Shown: positions 13,434-22,500 of the stretch, piece after piece
Layout of the letters: each line of letters starts with the position of its first letter
Position numbering within the stretch: the stretch's first letter is position 1
Source of the DNA: CAZAPG01 sp964486935
GTDB lineage: Bacteria > Chloroflexota > Anaerolineae > 4572-78 > J111
Length of the DNA: 41,693 nucleotides
Assembly (NCBI GenBank): GCA_964486935.1
Contig: CAZAPG010000059.1
Coordinates: 1-41,693, forward strand
Reading direction: 5' to 3'
Program-made: the position numbers and the translations under genes
The notes under the pieces: generated by a model
The model's database searches: none
What the model was told of the DNA's origin: nothing
The model's input: only the letters and a program-made list of their open reading frames with translations

Positions 13434-15779
13434 ATGGCTGTTCCTTATGGTGAAAATCAATATATCTACGGCCTGCACGACCCCGGCGGCGAGCACCTGC
13501 TGAAAGATGGCGGGCAGGCCAAAGGCTGGGTGCTGGTTACTGAAGAGATTCGGGCCAACCCCAACGACCAGGGTGGCAAGGGCGATTTTTACAAACGGCT
13601 GGCCGACCAGGGACTTGGCGTCATCGTCCGTTTGAACCACGCCTATGGCCCGGAAGGCACCATTCCCCTGGACAGCAAATACCCCGATTTTGCCCGGCGC
13701 GCCGCCAATTTTGTCAGAAATTCGCCGGGAGCGCACATCTGGATTATCGGGAACGAGATGAATTTTGAGCGGGAGCAGCCGCGGCTGCCCGGCAGCAATC
13801 AGGCCCAACCTATCACCCCCCGCCGTTACGCCGAGTGTTACAAATTGTGCCGCCAGGCCATCAGGAGCCTGCCCGGCCACGAGAATGACCAGGTGGTGGT
13901 GGGCGCGATGGGGCCGTGGAATGCCCAAACCGCCTACGAGGCCGACCCGCAGGGCAAATACCCGGCCAACAAAATTCCCGGCGCGCCCGGCGAGTACCCC
14001 TACCATGGCTTTTTTGGCGATTTTATTTTGTATCTGCGCGACATTCTGCTGGCGATTGGCCGGGAAAATTGCGACGCCATTGCCATCCACGCCTACTCGC
14101 ACGGCTATAACCCGGACCTGGTGTTTAGTGATGAAAAAATGGGGCCGCCTTTTCAAAAATACAACTACCACTTCCGCACCTACCGCGACCAGATGAACAT
14201 CATCCCCCAGAATTTCCGCGACCTGCCGGTTTACCTGACCGAAGCCAACGGCGATGAAGACCCCGGCGGCGTGAGATGGCCTGATGTTAACAGAGGCTGG
14301 ATTAAAAACGCCTATAAAGAAATCAACAATTGGAACAAAGCCGGCAACCAGCAGATCCGGTGCATGATTTTGTATCGCTGGTCCAGGGATGATGCCTGGC
14401 ATATTGATGGCAAAGGGCAGGTACAGCAAGATTTACGCGAAGCCGTGGCCATGAATTTTACCTGGGACCCGGATGTCAAGATTACCCGGCCCGAACCGAA
14501 ACCCGAACCGAAACCTGTGCCCCAGCCGGCTGTGCCAGGCTACCGCGCCCGGTACAGCAGCCACACCACGCCCACCAGTATGGCCGCCTCGCAAACGCTG
14601 ACGGTAGCGGTGACGGTGCAAAACACGGGCAGCTTTACCTGGGCGCATGATGGCGACAAACCGTTTCGGCTGGGTTTTCAATGGTACGACGCCTCCGGGC
14701 AGATGGTCCGGTTTCCCTCGCAGTTTGATTTCCGCGCGCCGCTACCGCACGATGTGCCTTCGGGCGGGCAGGTTACGCTGCAAGCCAAACTACGCACGCC
14801 CGATACGCCCGGTATCTACCAACTGCGCTGGGATATGGTCCACGAGCTGGTCACATGGTTTACCAGCCAGGGCGATGCCGGGTTGCTGGTCAGCCCGGTT
14901 ACGGTTGAGGCGGCTCCGGTAGTAACACCCACCCCGCTGCCGGCAACCCAGGTGCAAATTCAAAATATTAGCGGCGAACTAACAAAACACGCGGGCAAAC
15001 GGTACGCCACCCGGCCGGTCGATTCGATTGGGCGGGTCATTATTCACCACACGGCCACGCCGCCTGCTGTTACGGTGCAGCGTATCGCCGAGTTTCAGGT
15101 AAAAAATAAAGACCTGCCCGGTATTACGTATCATTTTTGCATCACTGCGGATGGCGCGGCTTACCAAACGCAGCCATTGGATGTTACCGCGGCGCACGCG
15201 GGTCAAGATAGCCGCGATAGCGTGGGCGTCTGTTTGGTTGGCAATTTTATGGAGCAGACTCCGCCGCAGGCTCAACTGGCGGCTACGGCCTCGGTGTTGG
15301 CCCAACTGTTGAAGGTGTTGAATCTTGCTACGGAACAGGTGGTTGGCTACAGCGAAATTATCAATACCCAAAGCCCCGGCGCTACCTGGCCGCAATGGAA
15401 GGGGCCGCTGCTGCAATTGACCAACCAGCTTCTGGCGGCTGCGCCCACGCCGACGCCCACGCCGGGTCAAAAACCTATTTACCACTACCTGCTCTTTTGG
15501 TACAAAGGGCCGGGCAACTGGGCCGAGTGGGATTTGCGCGGCGCAGTTGACTATATTGACAAATTCCATCCGGCCATTGGCTTTTCTGTAGAGGAAGCCA
15601 GGGCGGCCCAATATGTAACCATTGTGGGCGGGCCGGGCGGCGTGCCATCGGCGGCAGAACAGACCTTGCGGGCTGCCGGCTGCAAAGTAGAGCGCATTGC
15701 CGGCGAGACCGAAACCGGCACCCGCCGCCTGCTCGACCAGATGGCCGCCCAAAACCAGCGCTTTAGAACGTTGAAATGA
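13434..15779 (+). CDS. GH-A-like barrel / Ig-like / PGRP-like fusion protein, copy 1
   Basis: A 781-residue multidomain protein with no signal peptide. Residues about 1-355 form a glycosidase-like barrel with clan GH-A features: GNEMN (Glu108, usual acid/base place) and LTEANG (Glu270, usual nucleophile place). An NBR1-type Ig-like domain follows (about 368-490). A peptidoglycan-recognition/amidase_2 domain spans about 510-665, with IIHHTATPP (His538) but GYSE and TQSPG where active amidases have GH and TxCPG. Thus two zinc ligands are replaced (Tyr639, Ser647). A 95-residue domain of unknown type ends the protein. ATG 13434 has GAAGGAG six nt upstream, and an in-frame TAA at 13386 rules out a missing signal peptide. 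It is paralogous over its whole length to the gene at 16904. Carbohydrate or peptidoglycan binding is likely; hydrolysis by the first domain is possible. Confidence 0.85.
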   Translation: MAVPYGENQYIYGLHDPGGEHLLKDGGQAKGWVLVTEEIRANPNDQGGKGDFYKRLADQGLGVIVRLNHAYGPEGTIPLDSKYPDFARRAANFVRNSPGAHIWIIGNEMNFEREQPRLPGSNQAQPITPRRYAECYKLCRQAIRSLPGHENDQVVVGAMGPWNAQTAYEADPQGKYPANKIPGAPGEYPYHGFFGDFILYLRDILLAIGRENCDAIAIHAYSHGYNPDLVFSDEKMGPPFQKYNYHFRTYRDQMNIIPQNFRDLPVYLTEANGDEDPGGVRWPDVNRGWIKNAYKEINNWNKAGNQQIRCMILYRWSRDDAWHIDGKGQVQQDLREAVAMNFTWDPDVKITRPEPKPEPKPVPQPAVPGYRARYSSHTTPTSMAASQTLTVAVTVQNTGSFTWAHDGDKPFRLGFQWYDASGQMVRFPSQFDFRAPLPHDVPSGGQVTLQAKLRTPDTPGIYQLRWDMVHELVTWFTSQGDAGLLVSPVTVEAAPVVTPTPLPATQVQIQNISGELTKHAGKRYATRPVDSIGRVIIHHTATPPAVTVQRIAEFQVKNKDLPGITYHFCITADGAAYQTQPLDVTAAHAGQDSRDSVGVCLVGNFMEQTPPQAQLAATASVLAQLLKVLNLATEQVVGYSEIINTQSPGATWPQWKGPLLQLTNQLLAAAPTPTPTPGQKPIYHYLLFWYKGPGNWAEWDLRGAVDYIDKFHPAIGFSVEEARAAQYVTIVGGPGGVPSAAEQTLRAAGCKVERIAGETETGTRRLLDQMAAQNQRFRTLK

Positions 15780-15782
15780 TAT

Positions 15783-15806
15783 GACCGCTGACGACTGACC
15801 GCGGTC
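15783..15806 (+). repeat. Small inverted repeat after copy 1
   Basis: GACCGC (15783-15788) pairs with GCGGTC (15801-15806) across a 12-nt loop made of TGACGACTGAC-like steps, four nt after the stop codon of copy 1. No T run follows, so termination is doubtful; it may belong to the same class of intergenic palindromes as 12139-12179. Confidence 0.4.
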
Positions 15807-15857
15807 CTCTATCTATGAACGACCAAAACCCGGCTTGTTATTGGAGTAATCTGAGTT

Positions 15858-16262
15858 ATGGATTGGAATATTTTTTTTGGAGCTATAGGGGCATTTGCTG
15901 GATTGATTGCGGTAATCATTGTCATCAGTAATCCTCAAACAGGGGATCATTCCTTCATTAGGGTAATTCTGGGAGCGTTTGTAGGTTTATTTTTTGGAAT
16001 GACTATTGGAAGTTTGTGGGTTGGAGCAGACATAATTTTTTTGGCCTTAACAGTAGAACGTGGCCAGGCTAATCCCATAATATATAATAGTGATATAGCA
16101 ATAACTTATACCATTTCAACAACTGTAAGCGGAGTGATTGGTGGCACAACAGGCGCGTCGATTGGGATTGCTCAAAACATCTCAAACAGAGCAGCGATTT
16201 GGGGTGCAATAATTGGCGCGGTGGTTGGAGTGGTATTTGTGAGAGTTGCACTTCTAATATAG
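15858..16262 (+). CDS. Small glycine-rich integral membrane protein, function unknown
   Basis: A 134-residue hydrophobic protein with about four predicted membrane segments: residues 4-24, 35-62, 81-105 and 110-133. The last two are glycine-rich with GxxxG-type packing (GGTTGASIG and GAIIGAVVG). I do not recognise the family. The gene is visibly more AT-rich than the flanking paralogues and uses different codons, which suggests it arrived separately. The ATG has GGAG about 12 nt upstream, a long spacing. It sits between the two GH/Ig/PGRP paralogues and before the GxxExxY cassette. Glycine-zipper architecture can occur in small channels or holin-like proteins, but nothing here proves such a role. 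Confidence 0.65.
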   Translation: MDWNIFFGAIGAFAGLIAVIIVISNPQTGDHSFIRVILGAFVGLFFGMTIGSLWVGADIIFLALTVERGQANPIIYNSDIAITYTISTTVSGVIGGTTGASIGIAQNISNRAAIWGAIIGAVVGVVFVRVALLI

Positions 16263-16324
16263 TTATGTGGATAAGATGAGTGTGATCTCTCCTTATAATT
16301 TGTACAATTTTGGTTAAAATGGGA

Positions 16325-16862
16325 ACGCGGAGTTGCACTGAGGACTCGCAGAGGTACACAGAGCGTTTTCTCAAGATATATCCATGATAACCTGCAATTG
16401 AGGGAGTGAGTGAGCAATCGGGTTGAACTAAATACCTTAACCGAGAAAATTATTGGCGCGGCTATTGAGGTGCATCGATATTTGGGGCCTGGTTTGTTAG
16501 AGTCGGCATATGAATCCTGCCTTGCTTATGAGCTTGAACAACTGGGGTTAATGATTGAACGCCAAAAAGCATTGCCACTGATTTACAAGGAAATTCACCT
16601 GGAACAGGGTTATCGACTTGATGTGTTGGTTGAGCAAAAAGTCATTGTGGAGTTAAAGGTGGTTGATCAAATTACCCCCGTTCACGAAGCCCAAATTCTT
16701 TCTTATTTGAAATTTTCTGGTTGTCATATTGGTCTGCTGATTAACTTTAACGTCAGATTACTCAAAAACGGGATTCGTCGATTCATTATGACAACTCGAT
16801 CATAATCAATAAAACAACTGATTCTCGGTGTAGCTCTGTGTGTTCTCTGTGTAACTCTGCGT
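16325..16862. mobile_element. Candidate mobile cassette: GxxExxY gene between 39-bp inverted repeats
   Basis: The 39 nt at 16325-16363 and the reverse complement of 16824-16862 align without gaps at 31 of 39 positions. Shared blocks include ACGC, GAGTT, GAG, CAGAG and TACAC. The repeats flank exactly one gene, and each repeat is internally repetitive (CACAGAG-like units). No transposase is inside, so if mobile it would move in trans. No target-site duplication is obvious by eye. Confidence 0.55.
16410..16805 (+). CDS. GxxExxY family protein
   Basis: A 131-residue member of the GxxExxY family, named for a motif seen here as GPGLLESAYESCLAYEL. The other hallmarks are also present: a start around IIGAAIEVHRYLGPG, the segment YRLDVLVEQKVIVELKVVD, and the end QILSYLKFSGCHIGLLINFN. 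The D-(x)n-E-L-K arrangement resembles a PD-(D/E)xK nuclease core (Asp in RLDVLV, Glu and Lys in VELKV), so a nuclease-like fold is plausible; the cellular function of the family is not established. The GTG start follows GGGAG closely. Base composition is lower in GC than the neighbours, and inverted repeats flank the gene, so transfer is likely. Confidence 0.92.
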   Translation: MSNRVELNTLTEKIIGAAIEVHRYLGPGLLESAYESCLAYELEQLGLMIERQKALPLIYKEIHLEQGYRLDVLVEQKVIVELKVVDQITPVHEAQILSYLKFSGCHIGLLINFNVRLLKNGIRRFIMTTRS

Positions 16863-16903
16863 AATAACCAAAATGATTAGAATTTAGAATAAGAGAGTAA
16901 CTG

Positions 16904-19231
16904 ATGGCAATACTTAAAGGCGAAAATCCCTATATTTACGGTCTGCACGATAAAGGCGGCGAGCACCTGATGCTGGTGAGCGGCGAGGCCAAAGGCTGGG
17001 TGCTGGTTTCCGAGGCCATTGGCTCCGAGGCCCACGAGCGCGGCGGCGCCGATTACCGCGATATTACCGATAAAGGGCTGGGGCTGATTGTCCGCCTGAA
17101 CCAATCTTATGGACCCAACGGCACCATCCCCCGCGAGAAGCGCTACCCGGAATTTGCCCAGCGCGTTGCCAATTTTGTAGAAGATTCCAAAGGCGCGCAC
17201 ATCTGGCTGATTGGCAACGAGATGAATTTTGAGCGCGAGCAGCCTCGTCAGGAGGGCAGCGAGCAGGCCGAACCCATCACCCCCCGGCGCTACGCCGAAT
17301 GTTACAAAATGTGCCGCCGCAAAATCAAGGCGCTGCCCGGCCACGAGGATGACCTGGTAGTGGTGGGCGCGATGGCCCCCTGGAACAACAACACCAAGTA
17401 CGAGGCCGACCCCAGAGGCAAATACCCGGCCAACCCCAGCGGCGATTGGATTCACTACATGCGCGACATTCTGCTGGCCATTGGCCCGGACGAGTGCGAC
17501 GCCATTGCCATCCACGCCTACTCGCACGGCTACGATGCCAAAAAGGTGTTTGATACGGCTAAGATGAGTCCTCCGTTTGACAGGTACCATTACCACTTTT
17601 ACACCTACAAAGACCAGATGGAAGCCATCCCCGAAAAGATGCGCCACCTGCCGGTTTACCTGACCGAAGCCAACGGCGACCGCGAGGAGCACGGCGAACC
17701 TACCTGGCCCTTTGGCAACAACGGCTGGATAAAAAATGCCTACAAAGAGATTAACAATTGGAATCAAAGTGGCCGCCAGCAAATCCGTTGCGTGATTCTG
17801 TTTCGTTGGAAAAAGGACCCGCTGGGCTGGTCCATTGATGGCAAGCCGGAGGTGCAGCAGGATTTTAAAGAAGCCATCGCCATGAATTACAAGTGGGACC
17901 CCGGCGTGTCGGAGCGGATGCTGGTAGCGGCCTCTCGCCCCGGCTATCGGGCCAAATATCTTAACCACACTACCCCCGCTTCGGTAACAGCGGGGCAAAC
18001 CCTGACGGTGAACCTTACCGTGCAAAATGATGGCTCTTTTAACTGGGTTCCCGGCGGCGACAAGCCGTTTCGGTTGGGTTTTCAATGGTACAATGCCGGC
18101 GGGCAGTACATTCAGTTTCCCCCAAACCTGGATTTCAGAACCTCGCTGCCCCGAGAAATCAAATCGGGCGAGACGGCGCAGTTGCAGGCTCAACTGCGCG
18201 CGCCCGACACCCCCGGCAATTACCAACTGCGCTGGGATATGGTCCATGAGATGGTTACATGGTTTTCGGGCCAGGGCGATGCGGGGCTGGTGATGCCAAT
18301 TACGGTGAACCCCGCGCCCGTTACCGAAATTAAAGAAGAGACGCAGCGCACCACCGCTCCCGCTGTGCCCGTCTCGCTTGATGCCGAAGATATTACCGCC
18401 ACGCTAATAGCCCACGCCGCCAAAAGCTACCCCATGCGCACCCATGCCGATATCAAACGCATCATTATCCACCACACGGCCACGCCGCCCAACGTTACGG
18501 TGCAGCGCATTGCCGAATTTCAGGTGAAAAATAAAGACTTGCCCGGCATCGCTTATCACTTTTGCATTACCGCCGAAGGGCGGGCCTACCAAACCCAATA
18601 CCTGGAAACCGTATCGACCCACGCCGGCAGCCACAGCAGCGATAGCGTGGGTGTCTGTTTAATTGGCAATTTTATGAGCAACCCCCCGCCCCAACCCCAA
18701 CTGGATGCCACCGCGGCCTTACTGGCTCAACTGGCTAATATGCTGGGGCTGGATGTCGAGCGAATTGTGGGCTACAGCGAAATTGTGACCACCGGCAGCC
18801 CCGGCGCAACCTGGCGCAACTGGAAAGGGCCGCTCATTAGCCGGGTAAGCCGCCTGATGCGCAGCTCCCGGCCTATCTCAATTCCCAAACCCCAGCCCAC
18901 TACCGAAGTTGCCCCGGCCGGTAAAGCTATTGACCATTACATGCTGTTTTGGTATCGCGCGCCGGAGGATTGGGCTGAGTGGGACCTGCAAGGGGCCATG
19001 GATTACATTGCCCGCTTCAAACCGGCTATCGGCTTTGATATTGAGCAGGCCAAACTGGCCAGTTATGTTACCATTGTGGGCGGCACAGATGGCGTGCCGG
19101 TTAACGCCGAGCGGGTGTTGCGCGCCGCCGGCTGCAAGGTAGAACGCATTGACGGCAAAAGTGAACCCGGCACCCGGCTGCTGCTGCAAGAAATGGCCGC
19201 CCAGGGCAAACGCTTCAAAACATTAAGCTAA
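16904..19231 (+). CDS. GH-A-like barrel / Ig-like / PGRP-like fusion protein, copy 2
   Basis: A 775-residue paralogue of the protein at 13434, colinear over its entire length with long identical blocks such as IGNEMNFEREQPR. The barrel has Glu106 (GNEMN) and Glu255 (LTEANG). An Ig-like domain lies at about 345-465, a PGRP-like domain at about 490-645 and the same unassigned C-terminal domain at about 675-775. The PGRP domain keeps His523 but has Tyr624 (GYSE) and Ser632 (GSPG) in place of the second His and the Cys ligand, as in copy 1. An in-frame TAA directly precedes ATG 16904, so absence of a signal peptide is certain. The barrel is shorter than in copy 1, lacking a loop after YPAN. Purine-rich AGAGAG precedes the start. 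No strong promoter of its own was found; the cassette lies between it and copy 1. Confidence 0.85.
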   Translation: MAILKGENPYIYGLHDKGGEHLMLVSGEAKGWVLVSEAIGSEAHERGGADYRDITDKGLGLIVRLNQSYGPNGTIPREKRYPEFAQRVANFVEDSKGAHIWLIGNEMNFEREQPRQEGSEQAEPITPRRYAECYKMCRRKIKALPGHEDDLVVVGAMAPWNNNTKYEADPRGKYPANPSGDWIHYMRDILLAIGPDECDAIAIHAYSHGYDAKKVFDTAKMSPPFDRYHYHFYTYKDQMEAIPEKMRHLPVYLTEANGDREEHGEPTWPFGNNGWIKNAYKEINNWNQSGRQQIRCVILFRWKKDPLGWSIDGKPEVQQDFKEAIAMNYKWDPGVSERMLVAASRPGYRAKYLNHTTPASVTAGQTLTVNLTVQNDGSFNWVPGGDKPFRLGFQWYNAGGQYIQFPPNLDFRTSLPREIKSGETAQLQAQLRAPDTPGNYQLRWDMVHEMVTWFSGQGDAGLVMPITVNPAPVTEIKEETQRTTAPAVPVSLDAEDITATLIAHAAKSYPMRTHADIKRIIIHHTATPPNVTVQRIAEFQVKNKDLPGIAYHFCITAEGRAYQTQYLETVSTHAGSHSSDSVGVCLIGNFMSNPPPQPQLDATAALLAQLANMLGLDVERIVGYSEIVTTGSPGATWRNWKGPLISRVSRLMRSSRPISIPKPQPTTEVAPAGKAIDHYMLFWYRAPEDWAEWDLQGAMDYIARFKPAIGFDIEQAKLASYVTIVGGTDGVPVNAERVLRAAGCKVERIDGKSEPGTRLLLQEMAAQGKRFKTLS

Positions 19232-19407
19232 AATACACCGGCCAGAATAGTGACAGGACTTATTACTCAATTGTATTTGTCTCTGGAGTTTGTTAAACTG
19301 GAGCTATCAGCTAGGTGGTGTAGATTCTTTTGCCTTCGACAAGCTCTTTAAAAAACTTCTAACTGTGTGAGAGTCGTCTGGCTACCGTTACGATTGTAAA
19401 GTAACTG

Positions 19408-19469
19408 AACGCCTTCTGTTTTGTGTCTTTTAATCTACAAGTGACGCGACACACAGTAGGCGTTTTTTC
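19408..19469 (+). terminator. Probable Rho-independent terminator after copy 2
   Basis: AACGCCT-(T)CTGT-TTTGTGTC pairs imperfectly with GACACACAGTAGGCGTT, followed by TTTTTT. It lies about 180 nt after copy 2 and 40 nt before the helical-repeat gene, so it either ends the upstream transcript or acts as an attenuator for the next gene. The stretch 19232-19407 holds nothing else I can name. Confidence 0.65.
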
Positions 19470-19509
19470 TTTTAAGGCTTTCAACAATAAAAAAAGACGT
19501 AAATCATTT

Positions 19510-22500
19510 ATGAGCGCACCAAGTTTATATGATTCGCTACAAATAGCATTCAACTTTATGGAGCAGGCCGAAAAACTGGCCGAATCTAAAGAGTACGAAG
19601 CTGCCCTGGCCGCGCTGGATAAGGCCAAAGCGTACGCTTTTAATAACGAAGCCCTGTTAGAAGATATCCAACAGCGTTTTGACGCCCTACGCAATGCTCG
19701 TCGCCACTATATTAAGCAGTTGGAAGAAGAGGCCGCTAACCTGTTTAACCGTGAACCATTTGACGCCCCCAAAGCTCGTGAGGTTTTGCAGGCGTTGCTT
19801 CAGCAAGATGGCCAAAGCGAACTGGCCCAAAGTTTGTGGGCAGAACTGCCGGCCAGAGAAACCGCAGAACGTGAACGCCAATTAGTGGTGGAATTTGAGC
19901 AGGAATTGCAAGCTATCTGGCAACAGGCGGGCCAACTAGAGGCAGCCGGTAATGGCAGCGGCGCGCTGGCAGAATTTGAGCGCGCCCTGATTGAGGCTAC
20001 CAAAAAGGCCGCAGACGCGCCCAATGTAATTCCGCTGCAACGGCTAAAATTAACGGCAGCCGAAAAGCGTAATCACGCCAGAGATAAATGGGAAGGTATT
20101 CCGGCTCTTATTCGGGCGCGCAAAGGCGCAGAACTGGTTGAATATTTTCAGGCCCTGAAACGTAACGGCGAAGTTGAAACCGAATTTTTTGATGAAAATG
20201 GTAGATTTGCCGGACGTTTTGCCATTGATGAGTGTATTGAACAGGCCCAACAGTTGGCCGGCCACTTTGCCCAAGAACAGGTGCAAACCTACATTAATGA
20301 GGCCCACGACCTGCTGGCTGAATCGCCGGGAGCCGCTTACCAGAAAATTCAAGAAGCGTTTGAGATTGCCAACCTCAGCAGCGCTGCCAAAGCTCTGCTG
20401 GAGCAGGAGCTAAGGGAAAAAATTCAACCGGCCATAGAAAAGCGTGAAAAAGCGCTGGCGCAACTGCAAACCGCCTTGAGCCGGGAAGTCCCCCTTGAAG
20501 CCTGGCAGGCTTTGGCTGAAATTGAAACATTAGACCGTTTTACCCCCGGTTTAGATAACGCCCGCCAAAGTTTGGCAGTAACGCTTGAAAATAATCTGAC
20601 CCGCTTGCTGGAAACCGGCCAGCAATTTCAAGAATTAGAGGATTTTGAAACGGCCCAGGCGCGCTTTCAAGACGCCATTAAAATTGGCCGGATAATTGCC
20701 CCTTACAATAAAACGCTTGCTCAACTGCATCGTAAGGCAGAAGCAACCCTTGAACTTTGCGTGCAAGCTCAAAAAGAGGCCGCGCAATATGAACAGCGTT
20801 TGGCCGAAATTTCAGAATTGAGCCAGACTGCGCCGGAGGAGGCCAGAGCCAGGCTAACCCAGTTGGCGGCTGAAGAGTTATCGGCGCAGATGACGGCCAA
20901 AATTGAACGGTTGAAAACTCAAATTGAGCTTAAATTGGGCGTCAACCAACAGTTTCATACCCTTGAGCAAAAAATGCTGACTGCTGCCGACCCGGTTGAG
21001 TTAATCCCCATTGAAGAGGGCGCTAAACAAGCCGGGCAAGACCACCCCACTGATGAACGTTTTGCCCGTCTGGTTGAACGCATCGCCGCCCGCCGGGCTT
21101 ACTTAAAGGGTGTCACCCTGTGCGAGGACCCGGAGCAATATGTGGAAGCCTCAAAACTGTTACGGCAGGTAGTTGAGCGGCAGGGAGATGATGCCGCCGC
21201 CGCCCAGACTTTGCTCGAGAAAATTTCAATTAGCGAGCAGCAAGAAACCGATATTGCCATTACCATTGAAGAAGCCACTCAGGCCATAGATAAAGGCGAT
21301 TTTCGTTCGGCCTTTTTGCTGTTGCAGGCGCACCGCTATGCGGCTTCTCGCCAGGCGGCCCGGATTCGAGAGCTTATCAGCACGGCCACTATCCATTGGC
21401 GAGCCAACGTTGAGCAACAACTGGCCGAGCTGGTTGAAAAGGGTGATTTTATTTTGCCCCAAATAGAGTTTTTGCTGCATGAATTAGAGCGCAGCCAGGC
21501 CCCCAGCGTTGATGAGTGGCGGCTAAAGGCGCTGGCCCCGGCTTATGCCACCACCGCCAAAGATTTACAGGAACTCAATCGCTGGGATGAGGCCGAATTG
21601 TTATGGGAAGAAGCCTTCCGCCTCTCGCCCAAAGACCCTGCCATTGTTGAGGGACGGCGCACAGCCCATAAACATCGGGCCTTACTGCAGGCTCAAAGCA
21701 CCATTGACCCGGCAGAACGGGGGAAAATTCTGGAAGACCTGCACCGCGCTTACGGTGATGACCCGATGATAAAGCGTTATCTGGCGGCCTTCTACTATAG
21801 CCAAAATCGCTACGCCGAGGCCCGCATGGCCCTGACCCAAATGCGATTTCTGCTGGAGCGGTTAGACCCGTCGGTTGCCGGCAGCGAACTTGAAACCATT
21901 CGCCACATGGAGCAGCGTATTCAAGAGAGTGAAAATATTGACAAGCAAAAAACGGCTATTCGCAGCCAGATTAGCGAAAATGCCCCGCTTGACCAACTCA
22001 GAGAGGCCCGGCTGGCATATGCAAAACTCCTGGCAACCCTAGACCAGGCGGATAAACTGGAGCGTTGGTGGCACGCTGTCATTGAAGAGCCGGTTAAGCA
22101 GCTAAAAAGCGAAGTCGCCAAACTATCTGATAAAGCCGGCACCGTTTGGGAGCGAACAAAAATGCTGTGCAAAATTTTAATTTTGCAGGGCGACGCGCAA
22201 ACCCGGGAACAGGCTCAACGCTTGCTAAAGCTGGCCTATGACCAGTTGCCGCCAGAGCTTGAGTTGGTGGTTGAAAACCCGGAAGGTATTGGTTACGGCT
22301 CGGCTGATGAGGCTTTGGCTAACCATATTGCCAGGGCCAAAGCTCTGCATAAGCATATTAAAGAGATGAGCCAGATTCAGCATATTGTGACCGATTTGGG
22401 CGTTGATGCTGGCCAGTCGGCCCTAAATGATGCGCTTTACAAGCTGGAACTGGCGCTGGAAAAGCTTTATTACTCGCAAGAGAAGCGGCGCGAGATTGTT

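Noticed and set aside
13317..14429. A 370-codon open frame on the minus strand opposite the first fusion gene
   Set aside because: It is the antisense shadow of the GH-like domain: composition is low-complexity Val/Gly/His, it covers the promoter leader, and it has no domain pattern. The same holds for 16877-18247 opposite copy 2.
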